Origin: Cheilinus undulatus
Lineage: Eukaryota; Chordata; Actinopteri; Labriformes; Labridae
Reading direction: 5' to 3'
Assembly: GCF_018320785.1 (NCBI RefSeq)
Contig: NC_054875.1
Location: forward strand, 30,199,157-30,263,156
DNA length: 64,000 nucleotides
Part shown: positions 22,550-35,241 of the stretch, piece by piece
Numbering within the stretch: position 1 is the stretch's first letter
How the letters are laid out: each line of letters starts with the position of its first letter
Position numbers and translations under genes: made by a program
Notes under the pieces: generated by a model
What the model saw: the letters and a program-made list of their open reading frames with translations, nothing else
The model's database searches: none
What the model was told of the DNA's origin: nothing

Positions 22550-22975
22550 AGCATTACCTTGCTATGAGGTCCCCTGCTCTGTTTTTGCCAGAGGAGACCC
22601 ACTTTGCCAGAGGTTTTCAAGAGTTACTGCAGCTCATCATATTGTGAATATTTCTTTCTTTCAAAATTGTAGTTTAATTTGTGTAGTGACCAATAGAGAC
22701 ACTCGTGTTATATTTCAACGTTTATGAGTTTAATTAATACTGTCAATTTTTTATGCATTTTCTTTTACAGAGGTGTGACCTCACCTGAAAACCTGGTTGG
22801 AGATCTATTCTATTGTTGTTCTTGCCAACAAGGAAAGACCATATTTTACTGTACAGCTCCTCAGTAGCTACTTAGTACTCAGAAGTTAAAGTAAACTTTA
22901 AATAAGATACTGGTTTTACTTGAGTTGATCTACAGACCAATACATTTGACTTAATTAAATTTAACCAACAGAACT
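22550..22975 (+). repeat. dispersed hAT-type repeat, copy 1
   Basis: The sequence from CAGAGGAGACCCACTTTGCC through GGTTTTCAAGAGTTACTGCAG to the ACTTGAGT-type end matches 40,590-41,010 in the same orientation, and part of 39,490-39,560 in the opposite one. The long subterminal ACTTGAGTA/ACTTTTACTT motifs are typical of non-autonomous hAT elements in fish. No transposase was found. Confidence 0.6.
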
Positions 22976-25204
22976 AAGCTTTGACTTTAGCAACAACAGT
23001 CTTGTAATTTTTCCCCCTTTGTTTGAGAATCATAAAAAGTAACCAGCACAAATAGTGAAGTTTTAAGCTTTGTTTTATTGGAATCCAGACATGAAACTCA
23101 GCTAGAAATACAAAACAAAGTTCAATGAGCATAATAAACATATTAATATAACACTGTACTGTTGCACTGTGACAACAGACTGCAGGGGGCACAAAAATGC
23201 ATTTTCAATGGCACATACTGCATCGCAGAGAGGACAACATGGGCACCGGGAGTACCACCCTGGGCAAAAAGGAAAACAGGTCATACCATAGAGTGAAATC
23301 TTATGAGTTTGTTGGAATGTAGACAACAACATAAGGCCATTGTACTTGAAATACTGAACAAGTCAAGCATCACACATCACTGGGAAGGTACTCAAAGTCA
23401 CTTTAAGGTGACTGGAAAATAACAAATGGACCTGTTCTTATCAGGGACTGAAGTTGGAAGTTATTTTAAGTTTTTGAAAATATTACATCTTGAAATATAT
23501 ATCACAAAGTATATGCAACAAACACTGAAGATGACATTCCTGCAATAACTTTGTAAGAGACCCTTCAAATCTGATGTAAGAACAAAACTTTTCAAATGTA
23601 AGAGAACCGAGGCAACCACTGTGCTTTTGTAAGGATTCCTAAATAGGTTGAGAGTTGGTAAATGAAGTGTTTTTGCCTGTTATTTCCAACAACTCTGTCA
23701 TTATTACATGAAAAATAAAACAATCAAAAATCGTGCTTAATTTCATCATCAACTTTTCATTTTGCACAACTTGCATCATAAAAATACTTTAACTATCCAA
23801 AAATGTCCTTGATAAAGCCTCTGTAAGTAACGTTCACAACTTTACTTGTCCTCAACAGGCCACAATCTAACGTCAAAACAGCAAAACTTTCTGCACAACT
23901 CAGACATTTAAGCAGTACCGCTTTGGATTGTCTTTCACAGTAAGAACTACAATGTTTCAAATACACCTTTATTCATGAACATCAAAAATAATATTATTTA
24001 CACTGCTGCTTATACATCAGATAATTGAAATATATATTTTCCTATTAGGTAGTAAAATACTTCAGTCTAGTGCTCAGGCTGTACTGTTTAGTGCTCCATT
24101 ACTGAGTAAGGTCTAATATATCTGAGGTTCATGCCAAGCCAGTCCTGTAAGGTGCAGCCTTGCAAAGCTGTGTAGCATCTCAACTGTAAACAAACTGATT
24201 CAATGCAACTAACAGGATCATGACAACATTTAACACTCCTAGACAAACTCTACAGAGATGCAGTCAGAGACTTTCATGGTGCATGACTGTTCTTTACAAA
24301 AGCTTTGACATACATCAAAATAACAAGATGGGATGCATTATTTTGAGAGGTGAAGCTTGGCTTTAGAATTAATTTCAGCTAAAAGCCCAAGCAACACTCT
24401 CATATGTGTGCCTGTTGTTTCTTCAAGGTATAAAACCAGTTTAACATTAGCAGACAATGCAGACAGGACAACAGAACAGCATGTTAGGAGCTTAATCTTT
24501 TGCTGAGTCACTACGATGCGGGTAAGACGCTACAGAGGGTTCATCCCAACAAAGGGGTTTATAGACTTATAAAAATAGCACAGAACCAACCAAGTATATG
24601 TATGGCACATGTTTACATCACAAACCAAATTGAAATGTGTAAGACAGCAAATTATCACTACAAAACCCATGAAATTCACACTTGTTATGCAAATACTTCT
24701 CACAGAAACAATAGAAAAGGGACCCACAGAGACTTAAAACCATGTTTGTCTTTTAGCCATCAAACTGGATGAGACTCTCAGACTGGAGCTGTTCCCAGAC
24801 AGGGAGTTTTGTACCTAAAACTAAGACAGTATGATACTAGACTACAGGAATTCTTTCTGGTGTAATGTGTTTGCTTGGGAGAAAATCAGGATGAGAAATG
24901 GAAAAATAATGTGTGCTTGAGAAATAGATGGGAAGAGTTCTGAGTTTGATCTGTGCTATATCGCCCAGCTTTACTCCTAGAGTAAAAGTATACCATATCT
25001 GTTCCAAAAACACAGCTGTTTAACCCTTCAACAAGGTAAAAAGCATCTAAGAGATATCCTGTAAGGTCATCACCTAGAGACACTTTGAGATATTTCCCTT
25101 GTCTAGACGGTTCAAAGAGTCCGACATGTGTTGAAGGAGGTCTTTGTTAGGAACAGTATTTGTTAAATAGGTGCAGTCATTGGTCCTCATGTTTAGAGTC
25201 TGGT
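22976..25204 (-). other. prrt3 3'UTR and flanking sequence
   Basis: There is no second gene here. The minus strand carries AATAAA (complement of TTTATT at 23,968-23,973) about 1.2 kb after the prrt3 stop, and another near 23,072. Either could end the transcript. Short ORFs in this stretch resemble nothing known. Confidence 0.45.
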
Positions 25205-28200
25205 TCATAGATCGATTATTTCACTGCTGACACTGGCAGAGTCATCATGCCTGCTGACCTCCAGATAACTCCGTGAGCCCACGGGCCTCCCAGCCCTCCC
25301 ACGCGCCCTTTCTGAGTCTGGAGTGATGAAAGGCCGTGTATCATCTACTCCGTCGTCCACCAGATTCCCTGTTGATGTCGTGGAGGGACGGAGTGACACA
25401 GGACAGGACACCGATGAAGGGACGCTTCCCATAGTGTTCCTGTGACCCTGGTGGGAAGGTGTTGGGGGTGCAGTCACCTGTCTGCTGGGCACACTGCTAA
25501 GAACACTGCCCCCCAATGGCATGGAAGACTCTGTCGGGGCCTCGCTGCTTTCAGATAGCAGCTGAGGATCACTGTTCCTACGAAGCCAGGGCCCCTGGCT
25601 GACCCCTGAGCCTGGGGAAGGGGACTGTGAGGGTAGGTTCAGAGGATGAAACAAGCTCCCTCCTTCAAGCAGGTGCTCCCGGTGCAGTGCTTCGTCAATG
25701 CTGCGGGTCAGATCAATGGGGGATGGTGGCCTTAGATCAAACTCATAAAAGGACAGAGAGGTGTCCCGATCCTGATCCAAACTTCCACTCACTGAGCGCT
25801 GGGGGGGGCGTCCAATGGCCTGCAGTCTCAGCAGGGAGCCTGTGGATCCGTCAGATATGCCTCGTTCTGCAGAGTGACCCCTATGGTTGCGTCCCCTGTT
25901 GCTGTCTTTGACGCAGCGAGGCTGGGCAGGGGGCTGCTCATGGTTCTGATTCCTGATCAGACTCTTACTGATGTCAGCTCCTGGACGCTCCTGACCAGCC
26001 CAGTTGTTAGGAACCTCTCCAGATCCTCCCCCTCCTCCTCCTCCACCTCCTCCTACCCCATTGCTATCAGACTTTCTACAGGGCTTTCCTCTCAGGCTCT
26101 GAACTATCTTAGACCAGCAGGTATGTCTTTGGGCGGAGCCTTGAGACTGGCCAGGGGACGGCAGGTCTCCTGCTGCTCTGCCTTCTTGACCAGCCTCATC
26201 TCTTCCCCGGCATCCTTCAGGCCTCCAGAACATCCAGGAACCCAAGACAAGCAGGGAGAAACCCCAGGCCAGTTCAAGAAGACGAGCCCAGAAGTGCACC
26301 AGCCACCATCCCCAGTTAAAGGTTGTCCAGTCCCCTAACAGTCCATAGAGCCACAGGGTGGCATGAACATGCAGCCCACAGCACACTGCCCCTAGAACTG
26401 AACCTACTGCCAGCACTCTCCCCAGGCTCACCCCCATTCTCCTTCTCCCAGTCCAAATCTTCCTCTGGGCCTCTTCAGAGCCTCCAGGGTAGGGATTTAG
26501 AGGGCAACGTAAACGTGGAAAGACATAGCAGAGAAAGCCCAGACAGAGAATCAGACCCCAGCACAGTGACAGGACCTGAAGTGTGACTGGCACTAAAGGG
26601 GACAGGGCTGGCGAAAGCAGATCAGCTGCCAGCAGCAGGGTACATTGCAGCACAGCTAACACGGCCACAAGAGGAGGACGCTCCAAAGTCGAAGGTAACG
26701 CGCTCACTCCTTTCACCCTCATTGCAAGCAGTGCCAGGGCAGCTTGTGCCCACACAAGCAGGTGAAGAGGCAAGTTGTAGAGGGCTGTTACTGCAGGACG
26801 GGGGAGGATTTTCCTTGTGCCATATGGGTCGATCAGAAACAAAGTCGCCCTAAGACCTCCGACCAGAAATAACAGAGCATTGGCGAGTGCAAGAGCCCCC
26901 CTATGAGGACAGTTCGCACTAGGGGATATGGTGAGGCCAAGAGCAGCTCCAGCAAACAGGAGGAGGAAGAGGCTGGCTGAGCCATACACGTGCAGCTCCC
27001 AGGCAAAAGCCAGAGTTCGACTCAGGTCATTCCAGTACAGAAACGTGATATTAGGCGAGGGACTGGGACTAGGTGTGGGGGCTGGATTGAAAGTGGAGTG
27101 GGGAGCTTGGTGAGGATGTCCTAAAGGCATGGAACGGTTCCTCTGGATGATTCCAGTCTGATATGTTGGGCTTAATCTGGTCCTGGCAATGGGTGCAACA
27201 ATGGTGGCACGGAAGGACGAGGTCCCTATAAAAGAGAAAGAGACAGAGTTTAGAGGTTTGCATTTCACATTTTTAAAGTGAGTGTAAATTTGTTTCTTTT
27301 GTTTGAAAAGCAACAAAAATACTTGAACTGCTGTTTGTGCTGTGATGGCTATGTGGTAAGGTAGGTAAGGTAGAAAATGTCTCCATGCTGGCTCTTGGAT
27401 GCTGGAGATCACTGGTCACCTTTCTGAAAGTTCCTTTCTAGGACTAACCGAATGAAACACTGGTGAAGGGGGATCTCACTTGACAAAGGGCCGTCTTCTT
27501 GCTGCCCATCTGTGTTCACTGTTGACTTGTGGGGGCCAATATCAAGGGCTTAACTGTAGTCAGGGAGCTTCACACTGAGCACTTATACTTTTAGTAATCT
27601 TGTTACCAATCATTCAAACAGCAGGGTTATAGTAACAAAAGGACATGAAATTATATTTTACAGCCACTAGAGGGGTGTAGCTCACCTTCATAGTCAGGAG
27701 ATGAACTGTTTAGGCTTCCTTGATCATTATTGCAGCTTACACAATGACTCAATGTCCTAGCTGTATGCATTTGTTACAGATAGACCGAATACAATTAGAG
27801 CTTTAAGTTTCATTATCTTGTCTGTTGCACATCCCTATTAAGTTTGAGTTAGTTCATCTCCTTTCTCCTCTTGTGTCCAGTTAATTTAGTTTAGATAAGT
27901 TAATATGCTGCTGTAAAACTGACCAAAATCACATATATTTAAATATCTATACATTTTCTTGATAATTTCACCAGAAAATGTGAAAAACATCACATAGATT
28001 ATATGACTAAACTGATTTAAGCAGAAAAGGCTCACAGATGCACGAAAGTATAATAAAAATGTTATAAGGTTATAAACATGACCACAAATCACACCTATTT
28101 TACTGTTAATACCTTAAAGATTTCTGTAAATTAGTTAAATTTACCAGTGGATTATTCTTTAATTTTTTCACAAACCTGTGGTAGCATTCAGCAACACTAT

Positions 28201-31200
28201 AAAGTACTGTTGTCCCACATTTTAATGAGTTATCTGTCAAGAAATACCCTTAGTACGACTTGCTATATGAGTTGGCCATAAGTTTTAATATAAACATTTT
28301 ACACCCCTAAAAAGGCATATGACCATTTATGGTGTCACCATTTTTCACCATAAAATTCAGTTATTGCTATTGCTATTTATAATGTGTAAGTTTACACACT
28401 TATCGTGATTGGTTCATGGGCTCAAACGGCTCTTGCAGCCAATCCATGGAGGCTTCCATATTGAAATCGCAGTCTCAGCTGAACCTTGGCTAAACCTAAT
28501 GGCCCGCCCACTAAGCGCAACTTCCTGTCAGCCTGCTAGCTAGTATTCTGGTTGACAGAAACATAGCCTCTGCCTGCCGAGCTATCTGTCAATCAAATGA
28601 GACGCGCCAATCAGCTTTCATCCTAAATACAATCCAAACGATCGTGGTACAAAAAAATTCACCCCCCATACAGTGGGAGCACAATAAGACACTAGCTAAT
28701 GAGACACGTTTGGTGTTTTGAACCAGGCTGTAAACCAGTCTATTTCTAGTGTCAAAACCGGCTGTTTAACAGGTGTCCAGACGGGACTTCTGGTGTTCCT
28801 GCAGCCAGCCTCAAGTGGACACTCACGGTATGGCAATTTTTTGCACTTCCACATTGGCTTCATTTTTCAGGACTGGAGGTTGCTGCTTGGATTAGTTAGG
28901 ATTGTAGGGGAATTCGGTTGGGACCAAAAGAGATGTTAAAATGCATTTTGCATGTTCTGGAGGAAACAGGAAGTTCAAGATGCTCTGGGCTACTGCTGAT
29001 TGGACAGATTGCGTGATGTCACTTTAAGTGATGTTCACTGATCTGCACTGATTGGCTGAAAAAAAATCTACGTGACCATATATGGTTACTTGCCCCATTA
29101 AAGGGTAAGACACACAGGCCTTGTGTAACAAAAAAGTCACAATCATCTGACAACGTACTAACAGTTTTTTTTGTACATATTTAAGCCAGAGCATAATAAG
29201 GTATTGCTTTAATTTGCATTTAAGAATTGAAAAGGAAATGATCTAGAAACAGACTATTCACTCATGCCATTATACACAATCAAAGACTAACGTTGACTAG
29301 AATGCCCAAACACCAAATGAATGATGATAAGTAAGAAACCCATTATGCTGGACAAAACTTATCGAAATAACTGAGTGGTAAATTCGTTGCTTAATTAGAT
29401 TATGGAAGGGAATATCTAAATTATGTAACATAAAACAGTGTCAAGGTGCATCCATGTTCAAAGAAACAGTTGGTTCAGATCTTCATTTTACAATCCATGA
29501 CCACCTCATAAAAAGAGCATTTGATGTAATATAATCTTTCATGGCACTAAAGGTCACCTTACCTTGTGTGAGATCAGTAATTAAACAATAAAACAAACAG
29601 GTCATGGGACAAAACACCTTGACAAAGTATCATCTAAACCCTTTTCTTTCTTTTCTCTCGCTCTCATTCCTTCATACTTCTTCTCTCATGCTCTCACATA
29701 CTTCTGTTTGTTTAAGGCACTCCACCGTATCCTCCTACAATACCCTGGAAACACCCAACACCATTATAGTCATGGGCCTTTCATCACCAGGGAACAGCAA
29801 CAGCTTAAAAAAAGGTAACACATCAGATGTGAACAGGCACAAAATGATCCATTTTAAGGCAAAGAACACAAAAATACAATGACTGATGGGGTACTTTAAA
29901 TAAAGTGGTTGCTAGAGGGTGTTTATCTAGAATCACATTGAGGGAATTGTTTTACTCAATTTCCCTGCATGTTGACTTGATGGATGGTGGAATAACACGA
30001 TTAATGTTTAACCATCAGCCTTTTAGAGGACTCAAAGCCATCCTCTCTCCCTGTAGAAGACATCTATAAAGCTGACACACTGACTAATGACTCACTCCAA
30101 CATGTGTTTCGCCTCCTGGCACCCTCCCTCGCTTCGACCCTCATATCACTGACACACACGCACACACTGATTTCACTTAAAGCTAAAACTGCACACATAT
30201 CACAGACACACTACTTTATTTATTTTAAGGTACGTTTTACTTCCTTCCCTTCAACTTTTTCTTTTACAGGAGCAAAATCCAGACACATTCCAGATGTTCT
30301 GATCAAATTTCACAGCTGGATACACTTAAACCAACTCCTACCCTTGACTTTTTTCACTTAAACACACTCAAATACACGCTGCTTTTACTGCCTTATATGT
30401 CCACATGTTGCAAAGTACAACAAAAATAAATATCCTGTTCCATCTCAAAGGACGCACATTTATTTATGACGCGGATCCAAATGTGGACACATGTATGTAT
30501 GCAATGCAAGCTGGTACCAACATGGATCCAGGCTGTTTCAAAGTAAAAGCTTGTGCTCATGGAACAAGGAAGCCTGAATGGCATTAAGATGTTTTTCTCA
30601 TGATATCTTAGAGACTGCTTCATATGCTCCATGTGTCATGCTTTTCCTTTTTCCTCTGCTTTTCCCCCCTCCCTTCATCCCTTTCTTCTGGCATCTGGTT
30701 TTCATTACCATCCCCACTCCCTGCATTTCTATGCTCATACCTTTCCTCTACCACACTTTCACCCATCCCAACTACTCTCATCTGTATTCCCCACAGTCTC
30801 TGTTCAGACCCTTGTGTCTATCTCTCTTTGCCTGGCTGAGATTCTTCCCGCCCCCTCTTGAACTCTCCCTTTCACCTCCTACTCAAACTTTCTTCCCTCG
30901 CTGTGTCTACCCCACACAGCTACCACCCCACTTTCCATGGAAAAAGTTTGTTTCTTTCCCCCTTTGAAGCTGTGTCCAGATTCTTCCAGTAAAAAAGTAG
31001 CAGCTGCACAAATATTTCCATTTAAAATTGTCAAAGGGATAAAGGATGCTCTTAAACAAGTCAAATATGAAGAATGAGGCCTTTATTTTTTTATGTGGGG
31101 TACATTCTACTAGGTGATCAGGACTGTTTTGGGTCTGATCCTCCAGAAGAAGACTATTAAACCTGTTGTTATTTGTTGTCATGTGTGGGATCTCTCTAAG

Positions 31201-34200
31201 TGCGTGCCAGGCTTTACCTGTCTTTGACGGCTGTATTGAGCCGGTTGTATTCCTCCCATGATGTGCTGTTTTGTTAGGTTGCTGCATTGCTTTGACGGAT
31301 GTCACCACAGCCTCTTGTGTCGCTGTGAGCTTCCTGGTTGTAGATGCGGTTGTTGTTTGCTGTGTTGTGGTAGTGACTGGTTGTCCTGCAGTCTGTGCCA
31401 GCTTATCAGTCGATCCAGTGGTGGTAGTTGTTGTTTGGGGTAATGCAGCAGATTCCTGTTTCGGAGTAACTCTGGCAGTGGGAGGAGTGACTGCAGTCAG
31501 CTCACCTGTAAAAATGGTGAAAAGACTTATTGGTGTCATGGTGTATAGCAGGGGTGATCAACTACATTTTTACATGGACCAGCTTTTTTTTATAGCAGAT
31601 ACTTTGGGGAGTTGACATTCAAATAAATTTAAATTAAAAAAAAAACATTTTGGCCTATATAACATTATTGTATCAGTATTTTTGAAGCTAATATGCACAA
31701 TCAGGAAAAAGGTCTGCTGTTTTGATTCTCAGGCAGGAAAATTTTACTCTGCAAGAGACCTATGTGGACTGAGAGGTATGCGTTTATTATGCATCATGTT
31801 TACTAGGGGTGGATGATCATTGGCCTGGCCAGTGATTGAGGCTGATATTTAGCATTTGGCTGATGATCTGCATTTTATCTTACAGGCAATTGGTAAAATT
31901 AGTCAATAAAAAAAGCTTGATTTTGATTCTCTCACCAGATGTCCTGTATACAACACCGTCTGATTGGCTAGATATCACATGAGTATTAGCCAATTAACAC
32001 TTAAGCCTGGGTGCCAATGACACAGTGAGCTAATGGCATCAGTTCCTGTTGTCCTGCTGCTACTGTGTTGCTACGTGCCAATTCTCATGCTGATAGAGCT
32101 AGGGCTGAATTGTTTATTCTAATGTTTTTGATAATGCAATTTTATTTTGCCAAATTAAGTACATCTTGCATGCCATGATATACTCATTGGTTCTAAATAT
32201 TGGTTATTGGTCTCATGGACTACTAATACCGGTATCAATATCAGTATGGGCTGTGAAAAAACAATATCAGTTGACCCCTAATGTTTACCAGTAATGGCTG
32301 ACAGGTACATTTCTGTAAAAAATGAATCCAACATTAAGCCAAACCTGTTGCAATGTCAATCGTCTGGTGTTGATTTAAGAAATAAACCATCTTTTTTCCC
32401 TCTTCCCACTTTCTAAATCATATCATCGTTTGGAGGCCAGATGGGGAGCTCTGGGTGCCTTATAACAGTTGATGATCACTGATGTATAGCAGAGATCCTT
32501 CAATAGTTGCCCTTTGGCCAGTGTAAAATTATGGGAAGGGCCCACATGGATCCTTACCATAGTTTTCGAAAATTAAATAGGTCATAATTTTATACAAAGA
32601 GTCAAATAGAGTAATTGTAATTAAATTTGACTGCTTTGCCTATTTTCTTCCACCTCTACACACTGTCTTTTGATTTTGCTTCAGTTTTTGTAGTCTTGCT
32701 TGAAGCAGAATCTGAGAATGTTTAATACTCTACCTTACTATATATTAGAATTATAAAATAATGGTAATTCAGGCAATCACTGTCAAGTAACTAAACTGTG
32801 AGGGGCAGCACTGCTAACTTAAGCCCCCTTCCTCACGTCAGCTTTGCACCATTACAGTCTTAAGTGGGTTTACAAAATGTGTTTCCTTCTCTTTAAACTA
32901 GTTGGCTAAACACATTTATAATTTGTGGTACCCGATGTGACATTATTTGCCTCGAACATCCCTTAATAATAAGTTTAAAAAGTTGTACTTTGGGGCGCCA
33001 GTAGTCGAGTGGTTAAGGCACATGCCATGTACGCAGGCGACCCGGGTTCAAGTCCAGCCCGTGGCACTATTTCCTGCATGTCTCTCCCCGCTCTCTCCCC
33101 TGTTTCCAACTCTATCCACTGTCCTATCAAATAAAGGCAAAAAGGCCAAAAATAAATCTTAAAAAAAAAAAAAAAAAAAAAAGTTGTACTTTAATTTGCT
33201 ATAGCCAATCAATTTCATACTGCTGGGAGAAATAATCAACACTTCACAATTCTATTATTTAAGTTTCCTGACAAAACTTTAATTTTCCTTTTCTTTATAT
33301 TCCACTTGAACTCATCATCATGACATTTTATTTACATTCACCTAATAGTTATTTTAATGGGCTGATTTTTCAACACATCATAAGTGAAGGTGAACTAGTT
33401 AAGTCAACTACAGCCGGGCATACACTGCAAATTTTGTGTCGCACGACTCACTTGGAAGTCGCACCGACTTTCTGTCAGATCAGGCAACTTTTGTTGTTTG
33501 TCGACACCCAGCAACAACCCAGTCACAGCCCAACCAGCTACTCCCAAATGGTCACATGGATTTCTGACATGTTTGATATTTTGGTCATATGACTCCAGAC
33601 ACTCCCCCAGTCAGAGCAAAAATGCGAGCGGAATAAACAACTTTTTTCCTTTGTTAACTGTCAGACTGACTGGAAACACTTCATCCTCAGTGTCTGAGAC
33701 TTTTTATTAAAAGGAATCTCCGTGGATTTCTATCACAGTCTGATTTCACTCGTACAGTGTGAGCCCTCAGGTCAGGCACGACCATTGGACCGTATAGTGT
33801 GAGCACATGCGCGATGGTCAGACGCACAGTATGAGTTGACAATCTGCCACGACTGTTGTAGGGTTGGCTTAACTAACATCTATCCTGCTAATTTCAACAC
33901 AGATTTCTAAAGCAGACTCATATTTTTAACCACGAGGACTGACTACAAAGTTTGGGAGCAGTCTCATGGCTTTTTGAGCAGATGCAGAATGTAACTGTCC
34001 TGCAGCAGCTAATGACAATGCTAAGTCTTTATGCTAGTCAAAGCTGCAGATGCAGATTTTTTTTCCCGAATCTGAAAACAGCTGATGGAACTGCATTTTG
34101 GTTTGAGCTTCACAATGCTGATGTTCTTGGAAATGGAGTTCCCCTCTCTTTCTGCAAAACTGATGTTTGTGCATTAGCGATGTGTGTCACAATCCCAATT

Positions 34201-35164
34201 TCTAATCAGTGGGGAATTACTCAGATTTTCAGCCCATATTTGGATCAGTACATGTCTGAATTGCACCAAAAGTTCTGTGCAGAAACAGTTATTTACAAAT
34301 ATGCATATCTTTACACTCCTGGTTTCATTACAGTGATATCTTACCTGTTAACACTGCCTGAGGTGTAGTCTGTGTTATTACAGGGGATGGTGTGACTGTG
34401 CTCTCAGTCTGTAGCGTGGTAGAAATATTGACTGTTGTGAGAGCAAACAGGCGAGGCTTTATGTTTGGACTGTCTGTTGGTGGCGTTTTCACTTCAGAAA
34501 CTTCAGAAACCGATATTGCAGTCTGTGCATTTGGTCGATACTGTGCCATTTCATCATCAGCTGTTGGAGGAGGAACAGGGGATTCCTCCATCATGGTGGG
34601 ACTTCTACCTGATCCTAGCTCCTGTGAATCACCATCCTCTGTATCTCTGTCAGACCCCTTCTGTGGATTTCCTGCTTTCACAGGTTTAACACCTGCAGAC
34701 TCAATGACAGCAGAGGAGGACAAAGTGGGCGCAGGTGGAGTTAAGCCCTTTGTAGCCGTATCTCCTGTTGCTAAAGCAGTGATCATTGCTAAACTAGCTG
34801 TATCAGTCCTAGGCCGGGAGGCAGTCGGTTGAGTTAAAACTGGTCCAGTGCTGAGGTTCTGTGTAGAGAGAGACGATATAAAAGTACTAGTGGACTTTGC
34901 TGTAGGACGGGATGTTCTTTGCCCCTGTGTCACTGCAGCTGAAGTTGTCACTCTGTCCCGGGATGAAGCTCTGATAGGCACATCGCTGCGCCTTCTGGGA
35001 GGCAAAGAAGGCCAGAATCTAGGACTCTCTTTGGTTGGCTGAGATGATGAGTTAGTCGGGAGGTTTGAAACAGAAAAGGAGGGGGATGAGCCAATGATGG
35101 TCTGGGCATCTGAAGGATAAAGGAGGGAGAGAAGGAAGCCAAGGAAGAGGAGAGACGTGGCCAT
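25205..35164 (-). CDS. prrt3: proline-rich transmembrane protein 3 (PRRT3), complete, three coding exons
   Basis: Coding exons in order: 35164-34345, 31505-31218, 27225-25205. Phases join exactly, giving 1042 residues. Residues 1-21 form a signal peptide (hydrophobic core LLFLGFLLSLLY). Residues ~22-430 are a Ser/Thr/Pro-rich, mucin-like ectodomain with several N-glycosylation sequons (NSS, NLS, NIS) and a Pro-Ser repeat just before the membrane part. From ~447 about seven hydrophobic segments follow, with motifs such as WELHVYGSASLFLLLF, GGLRATLFLIDPYGT and LLELAWGFSLLVLGSWMFW. These are the conserved membrane region of the PRRT3/PRRT4 family. The long C-terminal tail is hydrophilic, with a ten-glycine run (about 26,024-26,056), LRPPSPIDLTRSIDEALHRE, and the end SSEIIDL. 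Its function is poorly known. PRRT3 is preferred over PRRT4 because human PRRT3 and OGG1 both lie in 3p25.3, and ogg1 is the next host gene upstream. The large last exon is GC-rich. Confidence 0.9.
26024..26056 (-). repeat. GGN repeat coding for polyglycine in prrt3
   Basis: CTCC/TCC-type triplets on the plus strand encode ten successive Gly residues in the cytoplasmic tail of PRRT3. Such runs often vary in length between individuals. Confidence 0.8.
27226..31217. other. prrt3 intron 3 (between coding exons 2 and 3)
   Basis: 4 kb without coding exons. It contains the repeat at about 28,390-28,960 and a pyrimidine-rich tract (30,650-30,960) whose long plus-strand frames are low-complexity Pro/Ser/Phe sequence, not a gene. 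Confidence 0.55.
28390..28960. repeat. dispersed fish repeat
   Basis: The blocks CCTGCCGAGCTATCTGTCAA, CCGCCCACTAAGCGCAACTT and CTGCAGCCAGCCTCAAGTGG are ones I recognise as parts of a repeat that is widespread in teleost genomes. It contains no ORF. Ends and class could not be determined, so the borders are approximate. Confidence 0.4.
31549..32481. mobile_element. hAT element (non-autonomous), outer copy
   Basis: It begins CAGGGGTGATCAAC and ends GTTGATGATCACTG, which are imperfect inverted termini of Charlie-type hAT elements. The flanking 8-mers GTGTATAG (31,541-31,548) and ATGTATAG (32,482-32,489) differ at one base, consistent with an old 8-bp target duplication. It lies only 43 bp from the acceptor of prrt3 coding exon 2 and holds a second element inside. 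No transposase is visible. Confidence 0.75.
31804..32280. mobile_element. hAT-type MITE nested in the hAT element
   Basis: It begins TAGGGGTGGATGATC and ends AGTTGACCCCTA. The flanking 8-mers are identical, ATGTTTAC at 31,796-31,803 and 32,281-32,288, a perfect hAT-size target duplication. The 477-bp interior is non-coding and contains ATTGG/TATCAG-rich sequence typical of this class. Confidence 0.85.
32977..33192 (+). mobile_element. tRNA-derived SINE with perfect target-site duplication
   Basis: The body (32,992 to about 33,177) starts with a tRNA-like head: an A-box-like GTCGAGTGGTTAAGGC and a B-box-like GGGTTCAAGTCC, closest to class II Ser/Leu tRNAs. A conserved tail (TTTCCTGCATGTCTCTCCCC) follows, then AATAAAGGCAAAAAGGCC and a poly(A) run. 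The 15-base AAAAAGTTGTACTTT is repeated perfectly at both ends (32,977-32,991 and about 33,178-33,192). It lies in the prrt3 intron between coding exons 1 and 2, opposite to the gene. This is a SINE, not a functional tRNA gene. Confidence 0.92.
33396..33875. mobile_element. MITE-like repeat with inverted ends
   Basis: The left end TAGTTAAGTCAACTACAG and the right end (reverse complement TAGTTAAGCCAACCCTACAACAG) are imperfect inverted repeats about 480 bp apart. The interior contains GGGCATACACTGCAAATT and GACGCACAGTATGAG near the two ends, again roughly inverted. No ORF or clear target duplication was found. Confidence 0.5.
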
Positions 35165-35241
35165 GGTCTGCCTCCGAGTGGTTGGCAGTGACTGGTCCCT
35201 TTAGCTGTCCGTCTGTGTCACACCATTCTTCCACTGGGCTT
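35165..35241 (-). other. prrt3: 5'UTR part of the first coding exon of prrt3
   Basis: On the minus strand a good acceptor (CTTTGTCGGCAG|AAGCCC) lies 77 bp upstream of the ATG at 35,164. The start codon exon therefore begins at 35,241 and an upstream non-coding exon is needed. Confidence 0.6.

Noticed and set aside
25627-26586. several plus-strand ORFs
   Set aside because: Antisense shadows of the GC-rich prrt3 last exon.
30578-30967. 129-residue plus-strand ORF in the prrt3 intron
   Set aside because: It is low-complexity pyrimidine-rich sequence giving Pro/Ser/Phe-rich peptide in several overlapping frames, with no family resemblance.
33000-33070. tRNA gene
   Set aside because: The A and B boxes are embedded in a SINE with a conserved tail, poly(A) and target duplications, and the sequence does not fold into a complete cloverleaf by eye.
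34392-34832. 146-residue plus-strand ORF
   Set aside because: Antisense shadow of the long prrt3 first coding exon.
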